Shown: piece by piece, positions 1 through 8,424 of the stretch
How positions within the stretch are numbered: the first letter of the stretch is position 1
Layout of the letters: each line of letters begins with the position of its first letter
Assembly: GCF_021389935.1 (NCBI RefSeq)
Contig: NZ_CP089979.1
Coordinates: 5,914,501-5,978,500, forward strand
DNA from: Fulvivirga ligni
GTDB lineage: Bacteria; Bacteroidota; Bacteroidia; Cytophagales; Cyclobacteriaceae
DNA: 64,000 nt
Direction of reading: 5' to 3'
The notes under the pieces: model-generated
What the model was told of the DNA's origin: nothing
The model's database searches: none
Seen by the model: the letters and a program-made list of their open reading frames with translations, nothing else
Translations under genes and position numbers: made by a program

Positions 1-1
1 A

Positions 2-127
2 ACCAATAGTTTGATTCAAAACCTGCACGAAATCAGAAATAAGCTGAGTGTTGGGTTTTCAGAAAAAGTAAAAATATTAAATGAGCGCACAAAAGAACTG
101 GTATCCTCAAAAGGATCTGACAAATAG
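2..127 (+). CDS. Possible C-terminal end of an upstream gene (partial)
   Basis: This frame is open from the window edge to a TAG and overlaps the first 47 bases of cysH. The translation (ending KELVSSKGSDK) is a hydrophilic, helix-like tail that could be the C-terminus of a gene lying mostly outside the window. One of the other two forward frames is closed in the first bases and the other soon after. No family can be recognised and the open frame may be chance, so this is a weak call. Confidence 0.25.
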   Translation, partial: TNSLIQNLHEIRNKLSVGFSEKVKILNERTKELVSSKGSDK

Positions 128-776
128 TTTGACTGATTCTGATCTTACTTACGCTAAACTTTCTCCACTGGAAAGAATGGAGAAGTTCTTTAAAGACTAC
201 GATCCCGAGGAAATACTTATCACCTCATCGTTCGGTAGCTCTTCGGCTATTCTGCTTCACCTTATTCATAAGGTGAGACCAGAGCAGCCTATACATTTTA
301 TAGACACGTCCTATCATTTTAAGGAAACGGTAGACTATAAAAACCAATTGCAGGAGTTATTAAACCTCAACATCATTGAAGTATCCGCTCAGGAAAACAA
401 AAACCAGTTCACAAAAGAGAATCAAACTTATCTTCAAAATCAAGACCTGTGCTGCTTCATTAATAAAGTAGAACCTCTTAACAGAATAAAAGCGCAACAT
501 TCTTTCTGGGTTTCTGGTCTTATGGCTCACCAAAATGCTAACCGGCAATCTTTAAATATCTTCGAGCAAAAGCAGGACATCATTAAGTTTTATCCTATGC
601 TTGATATGACGGCAGAAGATGTAGATCTTTACAAGCTTATTTACGAACTACCTTCTCACCCTTTAGTAGAGAAAGGTTATGATTCTGTCGGCTGCAGCCA
701 CTGTACTAAAAAAGGCAAAGGCAGAGATGGCAGATGGGCTAATCTCAACAAAACAGAGTGCGGCCTGCACGTCTAA
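81..776 (+). CDS. cysH: Phosphoadenylyl-/adenylyl-sulfate reductase (CysH family, Fe-S type)
   Basis: Assimilatory sulfate reduction enzyme: reduces activated sulfate (APS or PAPS) to sulfite in the cytoplasm. The 231-residue protein has the family's usual size. It shows a PP-loop-like nucleotide-binding segment (ITSSFGSSSA, residues 47-56), a CC pair at 124-125 and a CSHC pair at 205-208. Together these four cysteines form the [4Fe-4S] ligand set typical of APS-type reductases. The catalytic C-terminal ECGLHV has Cys at 227. The cluster cysteines favour APS over PAPS as substrate, but that is inference from the family. No other sulfate-assimilation genes (cysDN) are visible downstream; any partners would lie to the left, outside the window. 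Start chosen for family length. Confidence 0.93.
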   Translation: MSAQKNWYPQKDLTNSLTDSDLTYAKLSPLERMEKFFKDYDPEEILITSSFGSSSAILLHLIHKVRPEQPIHFIDTSYHFKETVDYKNQLQELLNLNIIEVSAQENKNQFTKENQTYLQNQDLCCFINKVEPLNRIKAQHSFWVSGLMAHQNANRQSLNIFEQKQDIIKFYPMLDMTAEDVDLYKLIYELPSHPLVEKGYDSVGCSHCTKKGKGRDGRWANLNKTECGLHV

Positions 777-985
777 ACTAAAGCAATTCCTTTCTGTTAA
801 AAAAGTAGGTGAGTTCCACTGGCTGAAACACTATGCCCCGGACACAAATTATTCACCGACGGTAAAGATGTGCTATGAATTGGTAGAAGATTTGCTTTTA
901 TTTTTCACTGCACAACATCTACTTTTGAACTAAAACGCATCAGTACAGCTTCTTGTGCAAGAGCTACTGAAATAATACTACATTC

Positions 986-3571
986 ATGAAAGGGAAGATT
1001 ATCCTGGTTTTTGTTTTTGCCTTGATAGCATTAACACTGGTAGGCTTTGTGGGAAGGAACACCCTTACACAGTTAATCATTTCTATTAAAAAAGAATCGA
1101 GCCCCAATGTTAAGCTCGCCTATCTGGAAGATATTCTTTCTGACCTATCAAATGCAGAAAGTAGTGTAAGGACCTACACCATTACTCAAAACTCAGAAAA
1201 CCTGATTCCTTTCTACGAATCAGCGGCCTCTTTTGATAATAATATGAAGAATCTTTACTCTGCCATTAAGAGTAAAGAACAAATGAAACTGGCCGATTCA
1301 ATAGAGTCGCTTATCGGAGAAAAGTACCTGATAATGAAGCAGTTGATTGACATCAAAAAAGATCAGGATACTGATAAGGTTTTACAGCGGGTGTTGGCAA
1401 ATATTGAATTACTTCGTGACAGAGATTCTGTACCGGAGATGATAAGCATAGACGATTATGACCTTAGCGATGTAGGCTACGATAGGATAAAAAAAGTAGA
1501 TATACCTGAAACTCCTGAACCAGCTGAGAACAGATCATGGTTTCAAAGGCTATTTGGCAAAAACAGCCCAAATGATGAGAAAGAAGATGAAGACATTGAA
1601 ACAACAATAGCGGCAAAGCCTAAAAATTCGCCTGATACAGTTTATAAAAAAGTAGAGGCACCCATAACTAAAAATACCGGAAAAGATATCAGTTCTAAAG
1701 ACATCGGTAATCTGATTAGCCAGATTGGAAGAGAAGAAAATCAGAACCTGCAGGCCATCAAGGCTCAGGAACTAAAGCTCACCATTCAGGACGAACAGGT
1801 GATGCGCAAAGTACGAAAGCTGGCCGCTCAGTTTGAAGAGCGAGAAAAGAAAGCGTCTATTAATAGAGCTCAAACTGCAGAAAAAGCCACCGACCGAGCC
1901 ACTAATTTCATCACAATCACCTGGTTTATCACTCTGGGAATATTTGCGTTTCTACTTTTTATCATCTTCAATGACATTGCCAGAAATCAAAAAAATAAGG
2001 ATCGTCTGCGAAAGGCTAAGGATAATGCTGAAAAGCTGGCCAGAGTAAAAGAAGAGTTTTTATCTAATATGAGTCATGAGATAAGAACGCCTCTCAACTC
2101 TATTATAGGTTTTACTGAGCAGCTGGCCAGCACACCACTACAAAAGGACCAACATCAATACCTAAACAGCATTCAAAGATCTGGCAGCCACCTGCTAAGA
2201 TTGATTAATGACATTTTAGATTACGCCAAGCTAGAGTCTGGCAAGCTTTCCATGGAGAGCATAGGCTTTAGAATGAGAGAAAGCATTGCGAATATCATTG
2301 CCTCATTCGAAGTACAGCTAGCCAAAAAACAGCTCCAGATCAACAGTGTGATCGATCCTGAAATACCTGAAATACTCGTGGGTGACCCTGTTCGCTTTGA
2401 GCAAATACTTATTAATCTGGTAAGTAACGCCATCAAATTTACAGAAGATGGGCAGATAGATATTGAGATAAAACATTTGAGCACCGAGGAGAATGTTTGC
2501 TTTATTGAGTTAATGGTTAAGGACTCCGGTATTGGCATTCCAGAACATAAGCTGGGCTCGATTTTCAAAGATTTCTCTCAGGTAGACAGCAGCGTTACCC
2601 GAAAGTATGGTGGCACAGGACTTGGTCTTTCTATCGTTAAGAAAATCATTAAACAAATAGGTGGAGATATAAGCGTAAGAAGCAAAGTAGGCGAAGGCAC
2701 TTCTTTTATCATCCATCTTAATTATAAGGTAGGCACCAGTCAGGATCTAAGCCATACCAAGAAATCTAACTTGGATACTTCAGCAGTACGAGGCTGCAAA
2801 ATCATGGTGGTAGATGATCAGGAATACAACCTGGAACTGATCAGTGTAATTTTTGACAAATGGCAAATACAAGGAACATTACTGAATTCAGGAAAAGATG
2901 CCATAGAAGCTTTCAAGCAAGATAAGTTCGACCTCATTTTCATGGATATGCAAATGCCAGAAATGAGTGGCGTAGAAGCAGTGCGTAAAATCCGGTCCAT
3001 CGAAACTGGAGAACGTACTACTATCATTGCCCTTACCGCGGCCACCTCTCAGGAAGAAGCAAATGAATGTCTGCAAGCAGGTATGGATGATTGCCTTCTG
3101 AAACCATTTACCCAAAAAGAACTTTACAATACCATAGTTGCGGTTCTTGGAACAGGTGATAAAGCCACCGCAGACGATAATGAGAATTCTGCAGAAACAA
3201 AGGGCACCAATTCACTAGACCTCACAGACTTGTATGAGTTGGCCGATGGAGATCCGAACTTTGTAGTGAATATGCTGGAGATATACATCAAAAACTTTTC
3301 TGCAGACCTTGAACAGATGGAATCTGCCGTTGCTCAGCAAGACATTAAGAAAGCCGGAAGCAAAGCCCATAAGATGATTCCTCCTACCCGACATCTGGGT
3401 TTTCAGGAGCTAGTAACTATCTTAAAAAAGATAGAAACTAAATCTGAAAATGAGGAGAACTTTAATGAGATTCAAAGGTTATTAGAAGAAGTAAAGAGCC
3501 TTTATCAGGTAATCTTACCGCACATTAAGAGTGAGATCGCCAAGCAGAAGGAATCTGAACCGTTAGCCTAA
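986..3571 (+). CDS. Hybrid sensor histidine kinase with receiver and Hpt domains
   Basis: Membrane-bound phosphorelay kinase. An N-terminal membrane helix (residues 4-24) and a second one (about 307-330) flank a roughly 280-residue sensor region. That region contains an acidic, proline-rich low-complexity stretch around 175-230 and has no recognised ligand fold. Next come HisKA with MSHEIRTPLNS (phospho-His 364), an HATPase_c domain (NLVSNAIKFT, DSGIGIP, GTGLGLS), a receiver domain with VVDDQ, MDMQMP (phospho-Asp 654) and KPF, and a C-terminal Hpt domain with KAHKM (His 795). All key residues for a complete His-Asp-His relay are present. It heads a cluster of three receiver proteins, the first starting 6 bases after its stop, so the Hpt domain probably passes phosphate to one or more of them. 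The signal sensed is unknown. Confidence 0.95.
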   Translation: MKGKIILVFVFALIALTLVGFVGRNTLTQLIISIKKESSPNVKLAYLEDILSDLSNAESSVRTYTITQNSENLIPFYESAASFDNNMKNLYSAIKSKEQMKLADSIESLIGEKYLIMKQLIDIKKDQDTDKVLQRVLANIELLRDRDSVPEMISIDDYDLSDVGYDRIKKVDIPETPEPAENRSWFQRLFGKNSPNDEKEDEDIETTIAAKPKNSPDTVYKKVEAPITKNTGKDISSKDIGNLISQIGREENQNLQAIKAQELKLTIQDEQVMRKVRKLAAQFEEREKKASINRAQTAEKATDRATNFITITWFITLGIFAFLLFIIFNDIARNQKNKDRLRKAKDNAEKLARVKEEFLSNMSHEIRTPLNSIIGFTEQLASTPLQKDQHQYLNSIQRSGSHLLRLINDILDYAKLESGKLSMESIGFRMRESIANIIASFEVQLAKKQLQINSVIDPEIPEILVGDPVRFEQILINLVSNAIKFTEDGQIDIEIKHLSTEENVCFIELMVKDSGIGIPEHKLGSIFKDFSQVDSSVTRKYGGTGLGLSIVKKIIKQIGGDISVRSKVGEGTSFIIHLNYKVGTSQDLSHTKKSNLDTSAVRGCKIMVVDDQEYNLELISVIFDKWQIQGTLLNSGKDAIEAFKQDKFDLIFMDMQMPEMSGVEAVRKIRSIETGERTTIIALTAATSQEEANECLQAGMDDCLLKPFTQKELYNTIVAVLGTGDKATADDNENSAETKGTNSLDLTDLYELADGDPNFVVNMLEIYIKNFSADLEQMESAVAQQDIKKAGSKAHKMIPPTRHLGFQELVTILKKIETKSENEENFNEIQRLLEEVKSLYQVILPHIKSEIAKQKESEPLA

Positions 3572-3577
3572 AATACC

Positions 3578-4051
3578 ATGGATAGCATTAAGAAAGAAAC
3601 CAACTCAAAAACAGAAGAATCAGTTCTAACGCAAATTGACACACAAAAAGTAATTAAATTTTTTGTAGTGGATGATGATGAATATTTCAACAAACTGGTG
3701 ATAAGCTACCTCAGAAAGATAGCTAAAGAGAATGGGTTTCACCCTGAAATCAGCGGCTTTACTGATGGCGCCACCTGTGTTTCTCATATGAGAGAAAATC
3801 CGGATTTTGTTATTCTGGATTTCTATTTGGATGAGAACAATGATATTATCCTTACCGGCTATGATGTACTTGAGAAAATCCAGCATCATAATGATAAGAT
3901 AAACACCATAGTCATGTCTCAGAAGCATGAATGGGAAAACTTCGAAGATGAATTTGTGAAATTTGGAGCCAGCGGTTTCCTTAAAAAAGATGATAATTTC
4001 TACAAAAATTTGAAGAGTATGGTCTTGAGAGGGAATATTGGTATCGCATAA
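3578..4051 (+). CDS. Single-domain response regulator
   Basis: A 157-residue protein made of one receiver domain and nothing else. The acidic pocket is FVVDDDE, the phospho-acceptor Asp is in VILDFYLD, the switch Ser is in VMSQKH and the conserved Lys is in GFLKKDD. Its first 30 residues are polar and probably disordered. With no output domain it presumably works by protein-protein contact or as a phosphate shuttle between the neighbouring hybrid kinase and another receiver (inference). It follows the kinase stop by 6 bases, so it is almost certainly co-transcribed with it. The ATG follows the last kinase codons closely and no alternative start fits better. Confidence 0.9.
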   Translation: MDSIKKETNSKTEESVLTQIDTQKVIKFFVVDDDEYFNKLVISYLRKIAKENGFHPEISGFTDGATCVSHMRENPDFVILDFYLDENNDIILTGYDVLEKIQHHNDKINTIVMSQKHEWENFEDEFVKFGASGFLKKDDNFYKNLKSMVLRGNIGIA

Positions 4052-4109
4052 TTTTTCCAGATTAATAATTCGCTTATTTTTAAAGCTGTAAAATGCCTAA
4101 AGAATAAGA

Positions 4110-5471
4110 ATGTCTAAATTTTTGGTGTATATAGTGGAAGATGATGAGTGGTACAGAGAACTTCTCGCTCATAACCTTGCCCTCAATCCGGATTACGAAA
4201 TAAAAAAGTTCGACAGCGCCAAGTCCTTATTAAAGGAGCTAGACAAAAATCCTCATGTAGTCACTTTAGACTATCGCCTGCCTGATATGGAAGGCGAAGC
4301 TGTTTTACAGAAAATCAAAGAATTCAATCCTTCCATTGAGGTAATTATAGTTTCTGAGCAGGAAAAGATAGAAACCGCTGTAAACCTGCTTAATCTAGGT
4401 GCTTATGACTATATCGTAAAGTCAAAAAACATCAGAGATAAGCTTCTGAATACTGTTAACAATATCAGGAAACAGGCCTCATTACAAGCCCGAGTTGAAA
4501 ATCTTCAAGAGGAAGTTCAGAAAAAATACAGCTTTGAAAATTCAATTATCGGCAGTAGTGACAGTATCAAGAAAGTCTTCGGCCTTATTGAAAAAGCTGT
4601 AAGTAATAATATCAGCGTTACTATCACAGGTGAAACGGGAACCGGAAAAGAATTAGTAGCCAAGGCTATTCATTATAATTCAGCCAGAAAGAAAAATCCG
4701 TTTGTGCCTGTCAACGTAGCAGCTATCCCTAAGGAGCTGATTGAAAGTGAACTTTTTGGGCATGAAAAAGGCTCATTTACGGGAGCCAATTATCAAAGGA
4801 TAGGAAAGTTTGAAGAAGCTGACAAGGGCACTTTATTTTTGGATGAGATCGGTGAGATGGACCTTACCCTTCAAGCCAAGCTACTAAGGGTGCTACAGGA
4901 AAAAGAAGTGACCAGAGTAGGTAGCAACAAAACCCTTAAGATCGACTGCCGTATTATTGTAGCTACACATAGAAACCTGCTTCAGGAAGTTAAAAACGGA
5001 AAATTCAGAGAAGACCTTTACTTTAGACTCTTCGGGCTTACCATCGATATACCCCCTCTGAGGCAACGAGATAAAGACATTATCATCTTAGCGAAGTATT
5101 TCATCGAGAACTTTTGCAGTGAAAATGATAAGGAGGCACCAATATTAAGCAACAAGGCTCAGAAAAAACTCTTGAACTACACCTATCCTGGAAATGTTCG
5201 CGAGCTAAAATCTGTAGTGGAGCTCGCTGTGGTTATGTCAAACAGTGGAGAAATTACTGAAGACGATATCAATTTCAGTAATAACGAAGAACTGTACGAC
5301 CCACCTACGGATGGCCTAACCTTAAAAGAACATACTAATAGAATTATTAAGCTTTATCTCAAAAAGCATAAGGATAATATTAAAGATGCAGCCAAAGAGT
5401 TAGACATTGGCTATTCTACTATTTACCGGGTTTTAAAGAATGAAAAACCCGATGATGATGATGATGAATAA
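4110..5471 (+). CDS. Sigma-54-dependent response regulator (NtrC family)
   Basis: Transcription activator for sigma-54 RNA polymerase. A receiver domain (residues 1-120; EDD at 10-12, phospho-Asp 54 in TLDYRLPD, Lys 104) leads into an AAA+ domain: Walker A GETGTGK at 174-180, the sigma-54 contact loop GSFTGA at 221-226, Walker B TLFLDE at 241-246, and a typical PPLRQR segment. A Fis-type helix-turn-helix follows at about 405-445 (AAKELDIGYSTIYRVLK). The usual GAFTGA loop has Ser in place of the first Ala, a common variant. The protein ends in an acidic DDDDDE tail. It lies 58 bases after the stand-alone receiver and probably takes phosphate from the hybrid kinase. A candidate sigma-54 promoter lies just downstream, before the next receiver gene. 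Confidence 0.95.
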   Translation: MSKFLVYIVEDDEWYRELLAHNLALNPDYEIKKFDSAKSLLKELDKNPHVVTLDYRLPDMEGEAVLQKIKEFNPSIEVIIVSEQEKIETAVNLLNLGAYDYIVKSKNIRDKLLNTVNNIRKQASLQARVENLQEEVQKKYSFENSIIGSSDSIKKVFGLIEKAVSNNISVTITGETGTGKELVAKAIHYNSARKKNPFVPVNVAAIPKELIESELFGHEKGSFTGANYQRIGKFEEADKGTLFLDEIGEMDLTLQAKLLRVLQEKEVTRVGSNKTLKIDCRIIVATHRNLLQEVKNGKFREDLYFRLFGLTIDIPPLRQRDKDIIILAKYFIENFCSENDKEAPILSNKAQKKLLNYTYPGNVRELKSVVELAVVMSNSGEITEDDINFSNNEELYDPPTDGLTLKEHTNRIIKLYLKKHKDNIKDAAKELDIGYSTIYRVLKNEKPDDDDDE

Positions 5472-5604
5472 TTCATTATTCCACCGCACATACCAGGCTT
5501 AAAACATTTTCATTTTAACAAAACTTGTCAAAGTGAAAACGTTTTTGGCTTACATCAAAAAATTAAATGCCTGAAAATCAAATAGTTAACTTTATTTTTC
5601 ATTT

Positions 5605-5620
5605 TGGCATTTCGTTGGCA
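5605..5620 (+). promoter_or_regulatory. Candidate sigma-54 (-24/-12) promoter
   Basis: TGGCAT, five bases, then TGGCA gives the invariant GG and GC pairs at the spacing of the sigma-54 consensus TGGCACNNNNNTTGCA, with two consensus positions changed. It sits in a 189-base gap, 41 bases ahead of the next receiver gene and directly downstream of a gene for a sigma-54 activator. That placement is what makes it credible. It may drive the receiver and the lipoprotein behind it. Confidence 0.5.
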
Positions 5621-5660
5621 TTATACATTGCATAATTGACAACGCATGATGTTAAAATGA

Positions 5661-6101
5661 ATGGATGTAGTAAAAAAAGAAATAAAGGTAGCGATAGTTG
5701 AGGATGATATTTTCTACGCCGAAGCACTTAAAAAACATGTTGAAAACGAGTTTTCTAAAGGAGCCAACAGTTTAGATCTTAAGATTAACCATTATCTGTC
5801 AGCCCAGGAATGTCTTGAACTTACAGATAAGGACGTCGATATCATTTTACTCGACTATTACTTAGAAGATGACGCAGGTGATATTCCGTTTCCAGGCATG
5901 ACTTTATTGAACGCAATAAAAGATAACTGGAGAAACACTAAAGTGATAATAGTTTCAGGACAAAACAACCAAGACGTTACTATTAAGCTTTTTCAAAGCG
6001 GAATATATGAGTACATAACCAAAGACGAAACGACATTTTTCAGACTTTCCGCTACTATGCGGAGGGCAGTAAGGGAAAAAATTTTAGACTCTTACATATA
6101 A
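5661..6101 (+). CDS. Single-domain response regulator
   Basis: A 146-residue receiver domain with no output domain. The acidic pocket is VEDD near residue 14, the phospho-acceptor Asp is in ILLDYYLEDD, the switch Ser is in VIVSGQ and the Lys is in YITKDE, so it should be phosphorylatable. It is the third separate receiver in the cluster headed by the hybrid kinase. It stands apart from the sigma-54 activator by a 189-base gap holding a plausible -24/-12 element. This suggests feed-forward control: the activator could switch on another receiver of the same relay (inference). The lipoprotein gene follows after 68 bases and may share the transcript, which ends at a strong hairpin. Confidence 0.9.
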   Translation: MDVVKKEIKVAIVEDDIFYAEALKKHVENEFSKGANSLDLKINHYLSAQECLELTDKDVDIILLDYYLEDDAGDIPFPGMTLLNAIKDNWRNTKVIIVSGQNNQDVTIKLFQSGIYEYITKDETTFFRLSATMRRAVREKILDSYI

Positions 6102-6169
6102 ATCAAAGGGCAATAATGCTCCCAACTGAAAGCATTAATTCAATCAACTAAAACAATTAATTATTTAAT

Positions 6170-7072
6170 ATGAAAACGATTAAAAGATATATAGCAGTAC
6201 TATTAATAGCCCCAGCATTTGTGGCTTGTAATCAAAAGAAGGTAGATGAGTTAACTTCTGCCAATCAATCACTTTCTACAGAAAAGCAAGAGCTTAGTGT
6301 AGAGCTTGAAAACTACATGAAAACTTTCAACGAGATTGAAGCTAACTTAAAGGAAATCAAATCTAGAGAGGATAAGATTAACCTAAGTGCAACAGACAAT
6401 GTAGAATATCAAGAAGGTGATGCTAAGCAAGCTGTAGTAAATGACATCAAAGCAATCAACACATTGATGGCTGAAAACAGAACCAAAATGGATGAATTGC
6501 AAAATAAGTTAAATACTAGCAGTGCTGAGTTTAAAAAGATGGTAGCAAATCTTAACTATAGAATTAAGCAAAAAGATGGTGAGATCTCTACTATGAAAGA
6601 AGATTTAGAGAAGCTTAATATCGAAAAAGAGCAGTTGACAGAGAATGTAACTAACTTAACTTATACTGTAGATACATTGTCAACTACAAACACCAAGCAG
6701 TCTGATTTAATAGCGAACCAAACTAAAACTATCGAGAATCAAACTGAGTCTTTAAACACTGCATACGTGGCAATAGGTACTAAAAAGGACCTTGAAGACG
6801 AAGATGTAATTACTAAAGAAGGTGGTGTATTAGGTATAGGATCTACTGAAAAGTTAAAAGCTAATGCGAACAACAAAGCATTTAGTAAAATAGACATCAC
6901 TAAAACTAACAGTATACCTGTATTTGCTAAAAAATTAGAATTAGTAACTGCACACCCTAAGGATTCTTACGAATTAGCTTGGAATGAAAACGATCAGATT
7001 GAAAAACTTGTAATCTTAGACCCAGCTAAATTCTGGAATTCATCTAAATATCTTGTAGTAAAGGTTAACTAA
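6170..7072 (+). CDS. Coiled-coil lipoprotein of unknown function
   Basis: A 300-residue secreted protein with a lipoprotein signal (lipobox AFVAC, Cys about residue 20), so it should be anchored in the outer or inner membrane facing the periplasm. After the Cys, about 170 residues of heptad-like sequence rich in Glu, Lys, Leu and Asn (for example EKQELSVELENYMKT) predict a long coiled coil. A small C-terminal globular part (about 200-300) follows, with a VLGIGSTEKL motif that Bacteroidota lipoproteins of this shape often share. The family function is not known to me. A rho-independent terminator ends the transcript. Position after the receiver gene suggests it is an output or sensor partner of the relay, but nothing in the sequence proves this. 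Confidence 0.82.
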   Translation: MKTIKRYIAVLLIAPAFVACNQKKVDELTSANQSLSTEKQELSVELENYMKTFNEIEANLKEIKSREDKINLSATDNVEYQEGDAKQAVVNDIKAINTLMAENRTKMDELQNKLNTSSAEFKKMVANLNYRIKQKDGEISTMKEDLEKLNIEKEQLTENVTNLTYTVDTLSTTNTKQSDLIANQTKTIENQTESLNTAYVAIGTKKDLEDEDVITKEGGVLGIGSTEKLKANANNKAFSKIDITKTNSIPVFAKKLELVTAHPKDSYELAWNENDQIEKLVILDPAKFWNSSKYLVVKVN

Positions 7073-7097
7073 GTCAGTACAAACCTGTTAAATACCA

Positions 7098-7127
7098 TAG
7101 AAGGGCTCTTTTCTAAGAGCCCTTCTA
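7098..7127 (+). terminator. Rho-independent terminator
   Basis: A perfect 13-base-pair stem (TAGAAGGGCTCTT / AAGAGCCCTTCTA) with a 4-base loop lies 25 bases after the lipoprotein stop. There is no long T tract beyond the stem. It separates the phosphorelay cluster from the envelope operon. Confidence 0.75.
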
Positions 7128-7184
7128 TTATAGTATGTGTATAATAAATTCCACAATATGCGGTTATTAACACTTAACATGCTT

Positions 7185-7192
7185 TAATTTTG
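7185..7192 (+). promoter_or_regulatory. Candidate Bacteroidota -7 box (TAATTTTG)
   Basis: TAATTTTG matches the Bacteroidota sigma-70-type -7 element TANNTTTG and is followed by a 75-base leader before the first gene of the envelope operon. No good TTG -33 element is visible at the expected distance, so the call is tentative. A weak -24/-12-like sequence lies between this box and the gene. Confidence 0.35.
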
Positions 7193-7267
7193 CTATTAAG
7201 GCATTTGCTAAAACTGGCACACTTTTTACAAGTAAAACTAATAATCAAAAATCTTAAAAACTTAACT

Positions 7268-7819
7268 ATGATACACTCTAGATCTGAGAGTAACTCTTCT
7301 CACCATTATTCACGCTACATGTTAATGGCTTTAGTAGCATTTCTTATGATGTTTGGTGCCGGCTGTAAGAGTAAAAAGCAAGCAGGAGATATCTCTGATG
7401 CTGAAGCAGAAAAGGCAAAAATGGAGCAAGAGGCCAAAGAGAGACAACTTGAAGCAGAAAGAAGAAGAGCCGAAGAAGAAAGACTAGCCAGAGAAAAAGC
7501 AAGAGCTGAAGCTGAGGCTGCTGCAGCTGCTAACGCACCTGAAAACCGTCTTAGAAACTACTTCGATGCTATAGCCAATGCTTCTTCTACATCATCAGCA
7601 AATAGTAGCATTAACGAAGCTTTATCCTTATTCGCATCTCCGGATGTACCTGTTCTGATAGTTATCAGTCAGTCTGGTTCTCAAAAAGATTATGATAAAC
7701 CTACTACCATTAAGGAATATCTAAACTACCTGAAAGACCAGAAGAAAAATATGAATAAGATAAGCGATCTTCAGTATGACGCTTCTGGAAAGATTAAAGA
7801 AGTTGAATTAGTGAAATAA
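7268..7819 (+). CDS. Lipoprotein with charged coiled coil, first gene of envelope operon
   Basis: Start placed at the internal ATG because it gives a normal lipoprotein signal (YMLMALVAFLMMFGAGC). A TTG 78 bases upstream would only add a poor leader. Mature protein: an Ala/Glu/Arg-rich helical stretch (about residues 45-95, AEAEKAKMEQEAKERQ and similar) predicted as a single long helix, then a globular C-terminal part of about 85 residues beginning NRLRNYFDAIANA. That part contains VPVLIVISQSGSQKDYDKPTT, which resembles domains where a small load-bearing protein is studied only by homology. I recognise no family. It is followed at 29 bases by the next secreted-protein gene and probably acts in the periplasm with those products. 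Confidence 0.82.
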   Translation: MIHSRSESNSSHHYSRYMLMALVAFLMMFGAGCKSKKQAGDISDAEAEKAKMEQEAKERQLEAERRRAEEERLAREKARAEAEAAAAANAPENRLRNYFDAIANASSTSSANSSINEALSLFASPDVPVLIVISQSGSQKDYDKPTTIKEYLNYLKDQKKNMNKISDLQYDASGKIKEVELVK

Positions 7820-7848
7820 TTGAAGATCAGAACGTTAATTAAAATACT

Positions 7849-8424
7849 ATGAACAAATATAAAATAATCACCGCTGTACTTTTCTTTTTTGCCATAGGCA
7901 ATATCTATGCTCAGAACGATGACATAAGCCCTGAAAGAAAGCAAGCCATAGACTCTTTAGCTTTAGAGAAAGTAAGAGACCTTAGTAAATATATCAGCAT
8001 CATTGGTAATAAAGAAACTCCGTTTTCTGAAGCTAACCGAGTGATGGACAGAGCAGAAGAACTATTCACTGCAGACAGTGAGATCGGCGTTTCTTCATTA
8101 AGCTCAGATGATATCAATTATTTCAAAATCAGAAAGTACTTTGAAAGATTGATGGCATTGAACTATGACCGTGTAAAAATTAAGTGGTATGACATTCACT
8201 ACATCAGTGACCTTGAGCGTCAGCCTGACGGAAGATATGTGGGTGTAGTTACTGTGTATCAAAGATTTGAAGGTACTTCAGATGATGGTATGGAATACAA
8301 AGACACCACTAAAAAGGATATCACTATCTACGTAGAAAGAAAGCAAACTCAAATTTCTGGTAGAACTATCGAATTCTGGGATGTACTACTAGGTGACATC
8401 AGAGTGACTGAAACTACAGCATGA
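7849..8424 (+). CDS. Secreted protein of unknown function
   Basis: A 191-residue protein with a clean signal peptide (MNKYKIITAVLFFFAIGNIYAQ). The mature part is alpha/beta in appearance, with a C-terminal region rich in beta-prone segments (YVGVVTVYQRFEG, TIEFWDVLLGDIRV). I know no named family. Its stop overlaps the ATG of the next gene by four bases (ATGA), a strong sign of translational coupling. The downstream neighbour and the LRR protein after it share a short 'small globular domain plus strand-rich tail' layout, so the three may form one periplasmic or surface assembly (inference). Confidence 0.82.
   Translation: MNKYKIITAVLFFFAIGNIYAQNDDISPERKQAIDSLALEKVRDLSKYISIIGNKETPFSEANRVMDRAEELFTADSEIGVSSLSSDDINYFKIRKYFERLMALNYDRVKIKWYDIHYISDLERQPDGRYVGVVTVYQRFEGTSDDGMEYKDTTKKDITIYVERKQTQISGRTIEFWDVLLGDIRVTETTA

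Noticed and set aside
679-933. 84-codon open frame overlapping the end of cysH
   Set aside because: Its first third is an out-of-frame reading of the cysH Fe-S motif region, the rest has no recognisable content, and there is no reason to prefer it over a short intergenic gap.
7190-7267. TTG start extending the first envelope lipoprotein by 26 residues
   Set aside because: It would bury the lipoprotein signal in the middle of the protein; the internal ATG gives a normal signal peptide and lipobox.
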